Translations under genes and position numbers: made by a program | Shown: positions 8,903-19,231 of the stretch, in pieces | How the letters are laid out: every line of letters starts with the position of its first letter | Numbering within the stretch: the stretch's first letter is position 1 | Assembly (NCBI GenBank): GCA_018056165.1 | Contig: JAGPGD010000001.1 | Coordinates: 1-64,000, forward strand | From: Paludibacteraceae bacterium | GTDB lineage: Bacteria > Bacteroidota > Bacteroidia > Bacteroidales > Paludibacteraceae | Direction of reading: 5' to 3' | DNA: 64,000 nt | Notes under the pieces: generated by a model | What the model was told of the DNA's origin: nothing | Databases searched by the model: none | Seen by the model: the letters and a program-made list of their open reading frames with translations, nothing else

Positions 8903-11407
8903 ATGATAGTTAATTATTCTGAACAATTACATAATGTATTTCAATACAGCGTCCAAGAAGCGGAACGATTAGGAAATAATTATCTTGGGCCTGAACACTT
9001 GTTATTGGGAATTCTTCGCAATGGAAAAGGTAAAGCCATCGATATACTAAATTATTCACAAATAAACGTATCGAAAATTAAACAAACCATTGAGAATCAA
9101 ATACGTACTGATAAAGAACCTGATGGTGAAAAAATTCCTGTTTTAAAAAGTACAGAACGTATAAAAAAAATGATGGAATTGGAAGCCAAATCTTTGTCAG
9201 CCGAAACTGCTGATACAGAGCATTTGCTTTTAGCTATTTTAAAAGAAAAAGATAATCTGGCAGGTGAAATATTAAACGAAGAAAATCTTACTTATGAAAT
9301 AGCAAAGTCATATATTGAACATTCTACTGACTTTCAGTTAAATTCAAGTTTCCAAGATGATGACGATGAGGAAGAGACTTTCCATAGCCAGCAAAAAAAT
9401 ATTTCTGGTAGCTCAAAACAAAGTGATACACCAGCATTGGATACTTTTGGAACAGATATCACAAAAGCTGCTATGGAAAATCGGTTAGATCCAGTGGTGG
9501 GAAGAGAAACTGAAATCGAACGTCTGGCTCAAATTTTAAGCAGAAGAAAGAAAAATAATCCTGTTTTGATTGGCGATCCAGGAGTTGGTAAATCAGCCAT
9601 AGTTGAAGGATTGGCTTTACGAATTGTTCAACATCGTGTTTCGCGAATTTTGTTTGATAAGCGAATTGTAGCTCTTGATATGGCTTCTATTGTAGCAGGA
9701 ACAAAATACAGAGGACAATTCGAAGAACGGATAAAAGCCATTTTAAATGAACTGGCAAAAAATCCTAATATCATTCTCTTTATTGATGAAATTCATACCA
9801 TTGTTGGTGCGGGTGGAACGCCAGGATCATTAGATGCTGCAAACATGCTCAAACCAGCATTGGCGCGTGGCGAAATACAATGTATCGGTGCTACTACGTT
9901 GGATGAATATCGGCAAAGTATTGAAAAAGATGGTGCGTTAGAACGTCGTTTTCAAAAAATTATAGTAGAACCAACTACTTATGATGAAACTTTACAGATA
10001 TTGAAAAACATTCAAGATAGGTATGAATATCATCATAACGTTCGTTACACGCCCGAAGCAATCGAAGCTTGTGTAAGACTGACTGATCGTTATATAACAG
10101 ATCGCTGTTTCCCCGATAAGGCAATTGATGCTTTGGACGAAGCAGGTTCGAGAGTTCATATTGGTTCTATTTCTGTTCCTGCAGAAATAGAGGAACTGGA
10201 AAAACGAATCGAAGAGCTCAAGAAGCAAAAAATGAAAGTGCTTTCCGAACAAAAATATGAATTGGCGGGTCCCCTCCGCGATCAGGAAAAACAATACCAA
10301 TATCAATTAGAAGATGCACTTAAACGTTGGGAAAGAGAATCACAACAACATCCTGAAATCGTTGATGAGGAAAAAGTTGCCGAAGTGGTTGCCATGATGA
10401 CGGGTATACCTGTACAACGTATTGCTCAAGCTGAAGGATTGAGACTTCGTCAGATGCAAGAAGTTTTAAAAAGTAAAATCATTGGACAGGATGAAGCAGT
10501 AGAAAAAATTGCTAAAGCTATTCAACGAAATAGACTGGGATTAAAAGATCCTAATAAGCCTATTGGTTCATTTATCTTCATTGGACCAACAGGCGTCGGA
10601 AAAACTTATCTGGCAAAAATGCTGGCTGAATTTATGTTCGATAGTCCTGATGCGTTGATTCGTGTAGATATGAGTGAATATATGGAAAAATTCAGTGTGT
10701 CTCGTTTAATTGGCGCACCTCCAGGATATGTCGGTTATGAAGAAGGCGGTCAGTTAACTGAAAAAGTGCGTCGTAAACCTTATTCGATTGTATTATTGGA
10801 TGAAATTGAAAAAGCACATCCTGATGTATTCAATTTGCTTTTGCAAGTAATGGATGAAGGACGATTGACTGACAGTTTAGGTCGAAGAATTGATTTCAAA
10901 AATACCATTCTTATTATGACCTCAAATGTAGGAACTCGTCAATTAAAAGATTTCGGTAAAGGAGTTGGTTTTAATACTTCTGAAAGTCCAGAAATGGATG
11001 CAGAATATTCGCAAGGTGTGATTCAAAAAGCATTAAGCCGTACCTTTGCACCTGAATTTTTGAACCGAATTGATGAAGTAGTGATGTTCAACCCATTGAA
11101 CAAAGAATCTATCAAATTAATTATAGACTTGGAATTGAAAGTCGTTTACAATCGAGTCAAAGAAATGGGGTATCAACTCGAATTAACTCCTGCCGCAAAA
11201 GATTTTATTGCCGAAAGAGGTTATGATGCTCAATTTGGTGTACGTCCATTAAAACGTGCTATTCAAAAATACATCGAAGGCCAATTGGCTGATATTGTTT
11301 TATCGGGCGAAATTCATCCAGGAAATACTATTTTAATGGATATTGATACCGAAAATAATACGATAAAACCAAAAATTATAGAATCTACTCCCATCATAAA
11401 TAACTAA
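8903..11407 (+). CDS. clpC: ClpC-type AAA+ unfoldase (ATP-dependent Clp protease ATP-binding subunit)
   Basis: An 834-residue, two-ring-domain Hsp100 unfoldase that threads proteins into ClpP. The N-terminal Clp_N repeats span about residues 1-145 ([15 protein letters not shown] and [12 protein letters not shown]). The first AAA module has Walker [10 protein letters not shown] with Lys230 and Walker [13 protein letters not shown]-like coiled segment ([17 protein letters not shown]) follows. The second AAA module has Walker A GPTGVGKT with Lys567, Walker [11 protein letters not shown] and the [10 protein letters not shown] sensor region. The UVR insertion distinguishes ClpC from ClpA and ClpB. 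The gene is intact and monocistronic, ending at a strong terminator. Confidence 0.92.
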   Translation: MIVNYSEQLHNVFQYSVQEAERLGNNYLGPEHLLLGILRNGKGKAIDILNYSQINVSKIKQTIENQIRTDKEPDGEKIPVLKSTERIKKMMELEAKSLSAETADTEHLLLAILKEKDNLAGEILNEENLTYEIAKSYIEHSTDFQLNSSFQDDDDEEETFHSQQKNISGSSKQSDTPALDTFGTDITKAAMENRLDPVVGRETEIERLAQILSRRKKNNPVLIGDPGVGKSAIVEGLALRIVQHRVSRILFDKRIVALDMASIVAGTKYRGQFEERIKAILNELAKNPNIILFIDEIHTIVGAGGTPGSLDAANMLKPALARGEIQCIGATTLDEYRQSIEKDGALERRFQKIIVEPTTYDETLQILKNIQDRYEYHHNVRYTPEAIEACVRLTDRYITDRCFPDKAIDALDEAGSRVHIGSISVPAEIEELEKRIEELKKQKMKVLSEQKYELAGPLRDQEKQYQYQLEDALKRWERESQQHPEIVDEEKVAEVVAMMTGIPVQRIAQAEGLRLRQMQEVLKSKIIGQDEAVEKIAKAIQRNRLGLKDPNKPIGSFIFIGPTGVGKTYLAKMLAEFMFDSPDALIRVDMSEYMEKFSVSRLIGAPPGYVGYEEGGQLTEKVRRKPYSIVLLDEIEKAHPDVFNLLLQVMDEGRLTDSLGRRIDFKNTILIMTSNVGTRQLKDFGKGVGFNTSESPEMDAEYSQGVIQKALSRTFAPEFLNRIDEVVMFNPLNKESIKLIIDLELKVVYNRVKEMGYQLELTPAAKDFIAERGYDAQFGVRPLKRAIQKYIEGQLADIVLSGEIHPGNTILMDIDTENNTIKPKIIESTPIINN

Positions 11408-11416
11408 CCATTAGCT

Positions 11417-11460
11417 AAAAAGGTAAGGAGCTTTGATTATCAGAGCTCCTTACCTTTTTT
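11417..11460 (+). terminator. Rho-independent terminator after clpC
   Basis: A perfect 16-bp inverted repeat (11417-11432 with 11444-11459, core GGTAAGGAGCT) encloses an 11-nt loop and runs into a T tract. It is the best hairpin terminator in the window. Because its left arm begins with an A run, it could also act on the converging lpxB transcript. Confidence 0.9.
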
Positions 11461-11531
11461 ACTGATTCGCCTCAATTGTCTTGACATAAATAAATAAAAA
11501 AATCAATACTGGTGCCCCATTTTAATTAAAA

Positions 11532-12674
11532 TTAGTTCTTTTTACGTTCCTCACAAAAAGCAATAATTTTTTTCGCAGCTCGTTGGGCTGCTCCCTTGTC
11601 TCCCAGTATATTTTTTATTTCCTGATAACCTTCTTGAATTTTGATCCGATATGCTTCATCATATAAAAGCTTTTTCAATTCCCTTGCTAAATTCTCTACA
11701 GTAAAAAGATGGGCAATCAACTCTTTTACCACTTCTCTGCCAGCAATTAAATTCACTAATGAAATATATTTTACTTTAATAAAAATATTTTTTGCCCAAT
11801 AAGCTAAACGGCCAAAAGCAACAGAATAAACTACCACTTGTGGTGTTCCAATTAATGCGGTTTCAAGCGTGGCTGTTCCAGAATTTACAATAGCAGCTTT
11901 AGCATGGAGTAATAATTGATACGTTTGTTCAAAAACAACTTTTATGTTTTTGTTTTTCAAAATAACTTGATAAAATTCTAATTCAATTCCAGGTGCTCCA
12001 GCAATAATAACTTGAAAATCAGTAAATTTAGAAGCTGTTTCTACCATTTTTGGTAAACAAGTACTTATTTCTTGTTTGCGACTACCTGCCAGTAATGCTA
12101 TAACAGGTTTTTTCTCGATTCCATTAAAAAGACAAAAATCTTCAAAGGTTTGATTTTGGTTCAAGCTTGAAAAAACTGCATCAACAGTTGGATTTCCAAC
12201 ATATTCGACTTCATAATGATATTGAGCATAAAAATCAACTTCGAAGGGAAAAATAACCAGCATTTTATCAACATATTGCTTGATTTGCTTTATGCGGAAA
12301 GTTTTCCATGCCCACACTTTAGGCGAAATGTAATAACAAACAGGAAGCTGTAATTCTTTTTTGGCAAATTTCGCTATTCTTAAATTAAAACTTGGATAAT
12401 CAATCAAAATAAGAATATCTGGTTGAAAATTTCTTAAAGTTTTCTTGCACTCTTTTAAATTATTCATCAATTTTTTCCCATTTTTTATCACAGCAATAAA
12501 TCCCATAAATGCCATTTCGCGGTAATGTTTTACCATTGTTCCACCTTCAGCTTGCATAAGGTCGCCTCCTAAAAAACAAAATTCAGCTTTGGCATCCAAA
12601 TTTTTTAATTCATGCATTAAATGAGCTCCATGTAAATCGCCCGATGCTTCACCAGCAATAAGAAAATATTTCAT
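11532..12674 (-). CDS. lpxB: Lipid-A-disaccharide synthase
   Basis: A 380-residue GT19 glycosyltransferase that joins UDP-2,3-diacylglucosamine with lipid X to make the lipid A disaccharide at the inner membrane. Diagnostic stretches are the N-terminal IAGEASGDLHGAHLM, IDYPSFNLRIAKFAK, YYISPKVWAWK and the nucleotide-binding region NSGTATLETALIGTPQVVVY. Length is normal. In many Bacteroidota lpxB sits next to surE. Here surE is on the same strand but separated by a 94-residue membrane protein gene and a 666-bp gap. Confidence 0.93.
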   Translation of the reverse strand: MKYFLIAGEASGDLHGAHLMHELKNLDAKAEFCFLGGDLMQAEGGTMVKHYREMAFMGFIAVIKNGKKLMNNLKECKKTLRNFQPDILILIDYPSFNLRIAKFAKKELQLPVCYYISPKVWAWKTFRIKQIKQYVDKMLVIFPFEVDFYAQYHYEVEYVGNPTVDAVFSSLNQNQTFEDFCLFNGIEKKPVIALLAGSRKQEISTCLPKMVETASKFTDFQVIIAGAPGIELEFYQVILKNKNIKVVFEQTYQLLLHAKAAIVNSGTATLETALIGTPQVVVYSVAFGRLAYWAKNIFIKVKYISLVNLIAGREVVKELIAHLFTVENLARELKKLLYDEAYRIKIQEGYQEIKNILGDKGAAQRAAKKIIAFCEERKKN

Positions 12675-13340
12675 TTCAGTATCTTATAAAAACAATTTCG
12701 ATAGGAATAGATAAGCTTAAAAATACTTTTTCCATTGAACAGTTAATAACTAATAGAAAAAACTAAACTTATTTAAGTTCTGAATATGTGAACATTACAA
12801 TTTATTTTTTTAATTCAAGATTCTCTTTTCATTTATATAGATTGTAATTTGTGATTACATAAATCATTCCTTAAAAATAAATAAAATTATTGTAAATAAG
12901 AGTATTATGACATTTTATTTCGTAGAAAAATACTTAATATTATTAATATTATTGTAATCAATTTGTAAACTTTATATAACAAAAATTGAAAAGTATTTTT
13001 CATACGAAAAATTGTATAAATTTTCAATTTTTTACAGAATCCAGTTCCTTTTAAAATTATGATGTTTATTTTATAAGGATTCTATGCTTAACATTTAGGT
13101 TACTAACAAGTAAAAAAATAAACATAAATTGATTAATGTTCAGCAGATTTATCCTAAACGAATCATAGAAAAAGTAAGAAAAAATTATTGTTTCAAAATG
13201 AAACTAAATAAATAAATAAATAAAAAATGTAAAATTATTTTAAAATAACCAATTTCATAATGTCTAATATTTAAAAAACTTTGCGGTTGAAAAAGTTAAT
13301 CTGTTTTTTTATAAAATAAAATAATTCGTATTTTCATTAG
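12675..13340. other. Long AT-rich intergenic region with no recognisable gene
   Basis: These 666 bp lie between the 94-residue protein gene and lpxB, both on the minus strand. The sequence is very AT-rich, with a short AAAT microsatellite near 13202-13224. No open frame of note, tRNA-like fold, palindromic REP or IS end was seen. Its size within an apparent surE-lpxB cluster is unusual. It could be a decayed gene or hold the lpxB promoter, but nothing supports a specific claim. Confidence 0.5.
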
Positions 13341-13625
13341 TTAAAACATGAAAATACTGATGATTAAATAAGGTATACTGCCTAAAACAATACCTGACAC
13401 TAACTTAAAATGCTCAAGCTTGTAAAAAATAAATCCGATAAACAAATCTGGAATTATGGAAAGCAATAATAATTTCCCCATTAGAATTCCAGGGAATAAT
13501 TTTTTAATGATTTCTAAAAAAGGCAAATCGAGTGGGAAAAAGAAATGCAAATACAACCATAAAAAAAGGATTGGAGATATCAAGCCAATTAAAAGTCCAG
13601 CTAAAATAAGTTTCACTTGCTTCAT
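13341..13625 (-). CDS. Small membrane protein next to surE
   Basis: A 94-residue hydrophobic protein with about three predicted transmembrane helices (residues of about 5-30, 45-70 and 75-94). Its start lies 4 bp after the surE stop, so the two are almost certainly co-transcribed. No family was recognised. The tight coupling suggests it is a real gene rather than a chance frame. No charge pattern or motif points to a function. Confidence 0.55.
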   Translation of the reverse strand: MKQVKLILAGLLIGLISPILFLWLYLHFFFPLDLPFLEIIKKLFPGILMGKLLLLSIIPDLFIGFIFYKLEHFKLVSGIVLGSIPYLIISIFMF

Positions 13626-13629
13626 TTAA

Positions 13630-14400
13630 TTATTTCTCTAAATTCCATTGTTTAAGTAACTCTATAGTTTCATAAGACGTCATATCAACTTTTATAGGAA
13701 CTACAGAAATATAGCCATGACTTAAAGCCCATTCATCAGTGTCTTCTGCTTCCGGTTCTCTGTTCTCAAAATATCCAGTTAACCAATAATAGGCACGTCC
13801 CGCTGGATCAGTTCTTCCAGCAAATTCCTGTGTCCAAAATCCTTTGCATTGACGGGTTATCAATATCCCTTTTATTTCCCCGGATGGTGCATTGACATTT
13901 AAACAAACATCATCAGGCAAACCTTTTTCTAAGACAGTTTGAACTATTTGAAGAATATAGGGTTCAAAATTAGTGAAATCAGGCTCAGCTTGATAACTGC
14001 ACAAAGAAAAACCTATTGAAGGAATTCTGTTTACACAACCTTCCAGTACAGCTCCTATCGTACCAGAATACAATACATTAATGGCTGAATTTGCTCCATG
14101 ATTTATTCCCGAAACTAACAAATCAGGTTTTTGACTCAAAATTTCATTCAACGCAATTTTTACACAATCAGTGGGCGTTCCTGTACAAGAATAACGTATG
14201 ACTTGCTCGTTTTCTTCTATTTTTCTAAATCGGATAGGCTGAGTTACAGTTAAAGCATTTGATTGAGCAGAACGAGGCACATCAGGAGCAACAACCACTA
14301 CATCCCCAAAGCGAGTCATTAATTTTGTTAGTACTTGGATTCCTTTCGCATCAAACCCGTCATCATTGGTAATCAAAATCAATTTTTTATTCATTATCAT
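13630..14400 (-). CDS. surE: 5'/3'-nucleotidase SurE
   Basis: A 256-residue metal-dependent survival-protein phosphatase acting on nucleoside monophosphates. Conserved SurE elements are all visible: the metal site ITNDDGFDAKG at the N-terminus, VVVAPDVPRSAQSNALT, the SGTPTDC-like SCTGTPTDCVKIAL, and SGINHGANSAINVLYSGTIGA. Two start codons (ATG-ATA-ATG) lie close together, and either gives a functional N-terminus. It leads a small minus-strand cluster with the 94-residue membrane protein. Confidence 0.93.
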   Translation of the reverse strand: MIMNKKLILITNDDGFDAKGIQVLTKLMTRFGDVVVVAPDVPRSAQSNALTVTQPIRFRKIEENEQVIRYSCTGTPTDCVKIALNEILSQKPDLLVSGINHGANSAINVLYSGTIGAVLEGCVNRIPSIGFSLCSYQAEPDFTNFEPYILQIVQTVLEKGLPDDVCLNVNAPSGEIKGILITRQCKGFWTQEFAGRTDPAGRAYYWLTGYFENREPEAEDTDEWALSHGYISVVPIKVDMTSYETIELLKQWNLEK

Positions 14401-14575
14401 ATTTCCAAATTTATAACTTTATCACTTCAAGCCTTACTTCTTGTTTTTTCTCTTTACTCTCAATTATTTACTCAACACTCCCCTCTCCTATCTCATATTA
14501 CCTTTTCTACAAAATTATTACTGCCATTTAAAATGATTACTCAAAACTAAAAAGCTCTAAACTGTTAATTATTAA

Positions 14576-15310
14576 CTAATTATGATATTCTCTTTTAATT
14601 TTTAGATTGGCAGCCCATAAAAACACAACTATTACAACTATAAAATAAATTATATCTTGTGAATCTATGACGCCTCGACTTAAAGATTTATAATGAGCAT
14701 GAATACCTAAATTTTCGATAAAAACTATCTTTTCTCCTGAATGAAAAAAAGAAGCTATTAATTCAAAACCAAAAAAGAAAAAGAAGCATAATATCACTGC
14801 TACTACAAAAGAAATCATTTGATGATTAGAAAGAGAAGAAGCAAATATTCCTATTGAAGCATAACTACCTGCCAAAAATAACAATCCAATAAATGAGCCC
14901 CAAAAAGAACCAACATCTACATTACCCACCGGTTCTGCTAAATAATATACGGAAAAATAATAAAGGATGGTGGGTATTAAAGCAAGAATAATTAAAAGCC
15001 ACGAAGCTAAAAATTTTCCAATTATCACTTCAAATGATTCAATGGGTTTTGTAATAAGCAATTCCCATGTACCAGTTTGCTTTTCTTCAGCAAAAGAACG
15101 CATGGTGACAGCAGGGCATAAAATCAGAAACAACCACGGTGCTAAATAAAACAACCCATCTACATTTGCATAACCTGCTTCTAAAATATTATATTCACCA
15201 GGAATTACCCAAAGAAATAAACCGGTAAGAATTAAGAAAACACCTATGACGATATAACCAATTGCATTGCTAAAAAAAGACTGAAGCTCTTTTTTAAATA
15301 TTGAAAACAT
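14576..15310 (-). CDS. gldF: GldF-like ABC-2 type permease (gliding-motility family)
   Basis: A 244-residue permease with six hydrophobic segments. The N-terminal FKKELQSFFSNAIGYIVIGVF and the TMRSFAEEKQTGTWELLITKP segment are typical of GldF-type ABC-2 permeases. In flavobacteria GldF works with GldG and the ATPase GldA in gliding motility. Neither gldA nor gldG is adjacent. The downstream side (14401-14575) is empty, so a gldG partner, if present, is elsewhere. GldF-like permeases also occur in non-gliding Bacteroidales, so motility should not be assumed. Confidence 0.75.
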   Translation of the reverse strand: MFSIFKKELQSFFSNAIGYIVIGVFLILTGLFLWVIPGEYNILEAGYANVDGLFYLAPWLFLILCPAVTMRSFAEEKQTGTWELLITKPIESFEVIIGKFLASWLLIILALIPTILYYFSVYYLAEPVGNVDVGSFWGSFIGLLFLAGSYASIGIFASSLSNHQMISFVVAVILCFFFFFGFELIASFFHSGEKIVFIENLGIHAHYKSLSRGVIDSQDIIYFIVVIVVFLWAANLKIKREYHN

Positions 15311-15451
15311 ACGAATATTCTCAAAATAATAACTTTACTCAATTAAAAAACAGAACATCCTCTCGAATCTAATGTCTGAATTTATTCGTCAAAGTTAACG
15401 AAAAATTGACAACCTTAACGATTACGTCTAATGAAAAAACAACAGAACAAC

Positions 15452-15555
15452 TTATACCAAATTGCAATCATTAATTAATTTAAATTGAAATAACACAACA
15501 TTATTAGCATCGATTGATTTTCGATTAAACGATTTTTTACGATAGATATTTGTCT
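15452..15555 (+). repeat. Dispersed repeat R1, copy A (inverted partner at 46441-46551)
   Basis: About 104 bp starting TTATACCAA and ending GATAGATATTTGTCT. The reverse complement recurs upstream of ligA, about 31 kb away, with a few indels and substitutions. It contains the short inverted run ATCGATTGAT. No reading frame is present. It resembles a small non-autonomous element or a conserved intergenic repeat. Confidence 0.7.
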
Positions 15556-15690
15556 TCAAATCATGTTTCATTTTTTGCCTAAAAAAGTATTTAATTTTTT
15601 TGGGTGTTTTAGCAATTTTCGCTTTGCTTCAATTGACTTGACAAAAAGTGGAAGTGTTTTTTTATTATTTTATTTGTTTTTTAGATTTAC

Positions 15691-15925
15691 CGTCCTATCG
15701 GATTTGCAATCTGACAGGATTATTTGCGGATTTTAAATCCGCTATTAAACCAGCAAAGGATTACAAATCCTTTGTGACAGAGAAAAGATTTTTTGACGCC
15801 AACTTCTCTGATTTTTCAGCTCACCCGACAAGGTTATCTCTTTGTTCTTATTGTTCTGTATTTCAAGCATTAATATTTAAAAACTCGCAAATTCCAAACT
15901 CATATCTCGTATCTCGTATCTCGAA
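15691..15925 (+). repeat. Dispersed multi-palindrome repeat R2, copy A
   Basis: Three short hairpins lie in a row: an imperfect one around 15695-15718 (CGGATTTGCAATCTG), GCGGATTTTAAATCCGC at 15726-15742, and AAAGGATTACAAATCCTTT at 15755-15773. A further stretch of about 150 bp ends in repeated ATCTCGT. The whole block recurs in reverse complement at about 21250-21483, and its middle part recurs near 54270-54320. A 105-codon open frame across it is judged a by-product. The rest of the gap 15311-15979 shows only this repeat and R1. Confidence 0.75.
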
Positions 15926-15979
15926 ACTCATTTTCATTTTTAAAAGCCATTTGCTATTAAATTAACTCAGAATTATTTT

Positions 15980-18193
15980 TTAAATTCCTTCATGATATAA
16001 AATTTCATCTAACATTAAAGGAATTTCATTTTCTTTAATTCCCCTTGCAAGCAAATGGGATTTATCTTCAAAAAAAGTATCCTGAAATACTTCCCAATTA
16101 TTCTGCAACAAGTTTAAACCCTTGCAATATAATTCAAGAGCTTCAGATATTTTTCCTTGAGACCATGCAATATGTCCTCCATTTATAAAATCATATGCTA
16201 CAGGAGTAGAAGCAAGTATTTTTTGGGAGTAATATTCAGCTTTTTTCAAATCTCCCATTACAAATGAACACCAGCTAATGGCTCGCCATATTTTTATATC
16301 ATCCCCATTTTCAGCATCAAGTTTATAATAAATATTCAAAGCTTCCTGATATTTACCTAACTCTACGTAACATTGTGCAATGTGCCTTTGAATGGTATAT
16401 TGATTAGGATTTAAAAAATCTGCATATTGATAAAATTGTAAAGCTTTTTCTTGATTACCCAGCAAACGATAACATAAGGCAATTTTACGAATGGTCCATT
16501 CATCATCAGGTTGAATTATATCAGCCTTCAAATAAGCTTCCAATGCCTTTTGTAATTGAGAAGTCTGCTGATAGGAATATCCCATTTTTTGATACAAGGA
16601 GGCAGAAGGTTGAATTTCGGATTGAAGTTGTTCAAACAAATCTAAAGCCTGTCTGAAATAACCTTTTGAAAAATAATATTCAGCGATGTTTAATTTAAAA
16701 TTACTGTCTGTAGCCAGAATTTCAAATAAATAAGTTCGATGGAGCGACAAAGAAGTAGCAAACATATCTTCAAAATCATTGTGTTGAGGATGAAGTTTAA
16801 AGAAACGAAACAAATCTTGAATATACTGTTTGGAAATATTTTTTTCGACCGTTTCAGGTGATAACAAAGCAGTTTCTTTTTCCATTTCTTCTAACTGATT
16901 CGACTCAAGTTTAAAGGATTGTTTGAGCATATTTCTTTGTGATTCAGGCATTTGTAAAATACTCAGGCAAAAAGAATATTTATCGGAATTGCACATGATA
17001 TTACTATTTACAAAAGCCGAAAGTAAAGTTTTTTCTTCTTCCTTAAATAATTCATTTATAGCAGAATTTTCAGGATCAAAGGGCAAAAACCAATGATAAA
17101 ATTCAGAAAAAAAGGGGAAAGATTTCAACATCGAGAAAGTGCTCATATATACATCTGCACCTTCAAGCTGTAGATCGCTTAATTCCTGCAATTTATCAGA
17201 AAGTCCACTTTCTTGAAGTATTTCTTGCCATTCAGGATTTTCCTCCATCCATTCATCAGAATTCAAAAAATTTTCGGCATCCATTTTATCTTTCAATAAT
17301 GGATTGAGTTTCATTACTTCTGGAAGAATTTCCTCATGAAGTTTTTTGGAAATTTTTTCAGTTTCAGTAGTACCAATAATTTGGATGATTATATTTTGAA
17401 AATTTTCAACAAGATGATGATCATCAGTCATTAAAACTAAACGATTTTTTACAGAAGGAAAATAAGGCAAAAAAGTATTATATTTTGCCAATATAAAGCA
17501 TAATCCAACTAAGGCACGCTGTCTGGCATGTGGATTCTCACATTGAGAACTATCAAATAGCATCATGAGTTTATTTTCATCAAATTTTCTCCATAAATTC
17601 AAAGTGAGAGCAGAAACTATTAAAGATTTTTCAACACTTCCTTCGTAATTGGCTTCCAGTATGTTTTGAAAAAGATTTTTTTCATCCTCATCAAAATTTG
17701 TTGTCAACCAAAATAAGTTGAATAGTTCACCTAAAGTAGCTTCATAATTGGAACGTAATCTTTTCCATTCCACTTCATGCAATTGGGCAGTTTCTAACAA
17801 CAATGAAGTTTGTTTATGGTAATAAGAAAGAGCATTATAAATTGCAGTTGCTGTTTTATGATTACGCATGTAAGGGAAATAACGTTTTTGAGAATATTCA
17901 AAATTAGTAGAATTTTGAACTAATAATTCTTCTTTCACATCTGACAGTAAGACAAACAGACGTGCAATTAATTTTCGATAGATTGTTTCCCGCTCTGGAT
18001 CTTTTGCTCCACTCACAAAAAAACTTAACAGCAATTTATAATTTTGTTCCAAATTATCGCATCTATCTTTAAATTCTCCGAATTGGGTTTCATTAATAAG
18101 AATTTTACACTTATCAAAAGCATTTTTCAGATTAAAGTTAGAAAGAAATCTCAACGCTGTATTATAAGTTGTTTCAATTTGAGTCGCATTCAT
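15980..18193 (-). CDS. Large tetratricopeptide-repeat protein
   Basis: A 737-residue protein without signal peptide or membrane segment. The first 500 residues are helical with no recognised domain. Residues of about 505-700 contain at least five TPR units, for example ASLYQKMGYSYQQTSQLQKA, then a unit with ALEAYLKADIIQPDD, then IQRHIAQCYVELGKYQEA. Such arrays act as protein-binding scaffolds. It starts 83 bp downstream of the Crp/Fnr gene on the same strand, so the two may be co-transcribed. The specific partner is unknown. Confidence 0.7.
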   Translation of the reverse strand: MNATQIETTYNTALRFLSNFNLKNAFDKCKILINETQFGEFKDRCDNLEQNYKLLLSFFVSGAKDPERETIYRKLIARLFVLLSDVKEELLVQNSTNFEYSQKRYFPYMRNHKTATAIYNALSYYHKQTSLLLETAQLHEVEWKRLRSNYEATLGELFNLFWLTTNFDEDEKNLFQNILEANYEGSVEKSLIVSALTLNLWRKFDENKLMMLFDSSQCENPHARQRALVGLCFILAKYNTFLPYFPSVKNRLVLMTDDHHLVENFQNIIIQIIGTTETEKISKKLHEEILPEVMKLNPLLKDKMDAENFLNSDEWMEENPEWQEILQESGLSDKLQELSDLQLEGADVYMSTFSMLKSFPFFSEFYHWFLPFDPENSAINELFKEEEKTLLSAFVNSNIMCNSDKYSFCLSILQMPESQRNMLKQSFKLESNQLEEMEKETALLSPETVEKNISKQYIQDLFRFFKLHPQHNDFEDMFATSLSLHRTYLFEILATDSNFKLNIAEYYFSKGYFRQALDLFEQLQSEIQPSASLYQKMGYSYQQTSQLQKALEAYLKADIIQPDDEWTIRKIALCYRLLGNQEKALQFYQYADFLNPNQYTIQRHIAQCYVELGKYQEALNIYYKLDAENGDDIKIWRAISWCSFVMGDLKKAEYYSQKILASTPVAYDFINGGHIAWSQGKISEALELYCKGLNLLQNNWEVFQDTFFEDKSHLLARGIKENEIPLMLDEILYHEGI

Positions 18194-18276
18194 AAAAAGT
18201 ACACTTTGAGTGATCTTGATAATTTAAGAACAGGAATGAAAAGATGTCTTAACCTTGTAAAATTTTCTACAAATAT

Positions 18277-18978
18277 TTAGCCCATTTTACTAATTCTTTT
18301 CAAGGCATCTTCATCGATAATTTTTAGCTTTCGACCGTCCACTGCAATGATATGTTCATTTGCAAAGCTTGATAAGGTTCGGATAGCATTTGATGTTGTC
18401 ATATTAGATAAGTTGGCCAAATCTTCTCTTGAAAGATAAATGTTAATGGTGGCTCCATCTCCTTCTACTCCATAATTCTTTTTTAGGAATAACAAAGCTT
18501 CTGCCAATCTTCCACGAATGTGTTTTTGTGTCAGATTGACAGTACGGGTATTAGAATCAGCCAGATCAGAAGCCATTTCTTCGAGGAAACGATAACAAAC
18601 GGCATTATTGTGTCGTAAAATAGATAAAAAAATGTCGGCTTTTATCATGTATACAGCAGAATTTTCAAATGCTGCAACAGTAGTACTATTTGGTTCATTT
18701 GCTATAATAGCACGGTAGCCAAAATTTTCTCCCGGTTTAAGCATACGAATAATTTGGGTGCGACTTCCGATGCCATCTTTAAAAACTTTTGCCTTGCCTG
18801 AAGCCAGGATCATCATGTGCGTAGGAATTTCTCCTTCGCATTGAATTAACTCATTTTTTTTGAAACATTGAGTAATATAATTACTTTTCACAAATTGTCT
18901 TTCATCGGGTGTGAGCACATCCCAGACAGAAAACACATCTTCGATTGGCCGAAGTTCAAAACCTTGTTTCCTTGTCAT
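18277..18978 (-). CDS. Crp/Fnr-family transcriptional regulator
   Basis: A 233-residue regulator counted from the ATG at 18978; a GTG one codon upstream extends the frame. Residues of about 30-125 form a cyclic-nucleotide-binding-type beta roll (GEIPTHMMILASGKAKVFKD, LKPGENFGYRAIIANE). The C-terminus has a winged helix-turn-helix (LSREDLANLSNMTTSNAIRTL). No N-terminal cysteine cluster is seen, so an Fnr-type oxygen-sensing cluster is unlikely. The ligand cannot be predicted. A minus-strand -7 box (TAAATTTG, 19022-19029) lies about 45 bp upstream. Confidence 0.85.
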   Translation of the reverse strand: MTRKQGFELRPIEDVFSVWDVLTPDERQFVKSNYITQCFKKNELIQCEGEIPTHMMILASGKAKVFKDGIGSRTQIIRMLKPGENFGYRAIIANEPNSTTVAAFENSAVYMIKADIFLSILRHNNAVCYRFLEEMASDLADSNTRTVNLTQKHIRGRLAEALLFLKKNYGVEGDGATINIYLSREDLANLSNMTTSNAIRTLSSFANEHIIAVDGRKLKIIDEDALKRISKMG

Positions 18979-19021
18979 CACATTTTAAAACGAATATGTT
19001 TGACAATAATGTTATAAAGCA

Positions 19022-19029
19022 CAAATTTA
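19022..19029 (-). promoter_or_regulatory. Candidate -7 box for the Crp/Fnr gene
   Basis: TAAATTTG read on the minus strand matches the Bacteroidota TAnnTTTG element at a sensible distance (44 bp) from the start codon. No convincing -33 TTTG was seen. Confidence 0.35.
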
Positions 19030-19169
19030 ATGATTTTTTTATCACTTTTGTACTAAAATGAAAAAAACACTGATGTCCCTTTAAAAAACAAATGGATAAA
19101 ATATCATAAAAAAATAAAACATTAGAAAATTTTCAGTTCACTTTTAGTATAAAACAATATTTTTCTAGT

Positions 19170-19201
19170 TTTATAAACAATAAAAAAATTAATTACCTTT
19201 G
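19170..19201 (+). promoter_or_regulatory. Candidate promoter for the DUF4105-kdsB pair
   Basis: TTTA at 19170-19173, a 20-nt spacer and TACCTTTG at 19194-19201 fit the Bacteroidota TTTG-N19-21-TAnnTTTG promoter with one mismatch in the -33 box. The DUF4105 start codon follows 31 bp downstream. Confidence 0.5.
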
Positions 19202-19231
19202 TTTGCAAAAGTTAAAAAAAATTGAAAAGAG

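Noticed and set aside
15648..15965. Open frame of 105 codons, with similar peptides encoded on the minus strand at 21205-21399 and 53976-54371
   Set aside because: The similarity follows from dispersed repeat R2, which is full of hairpins. The frames have different ends, lack start-site logic and do not resemble a known protein, so a repeat is the better explanation.
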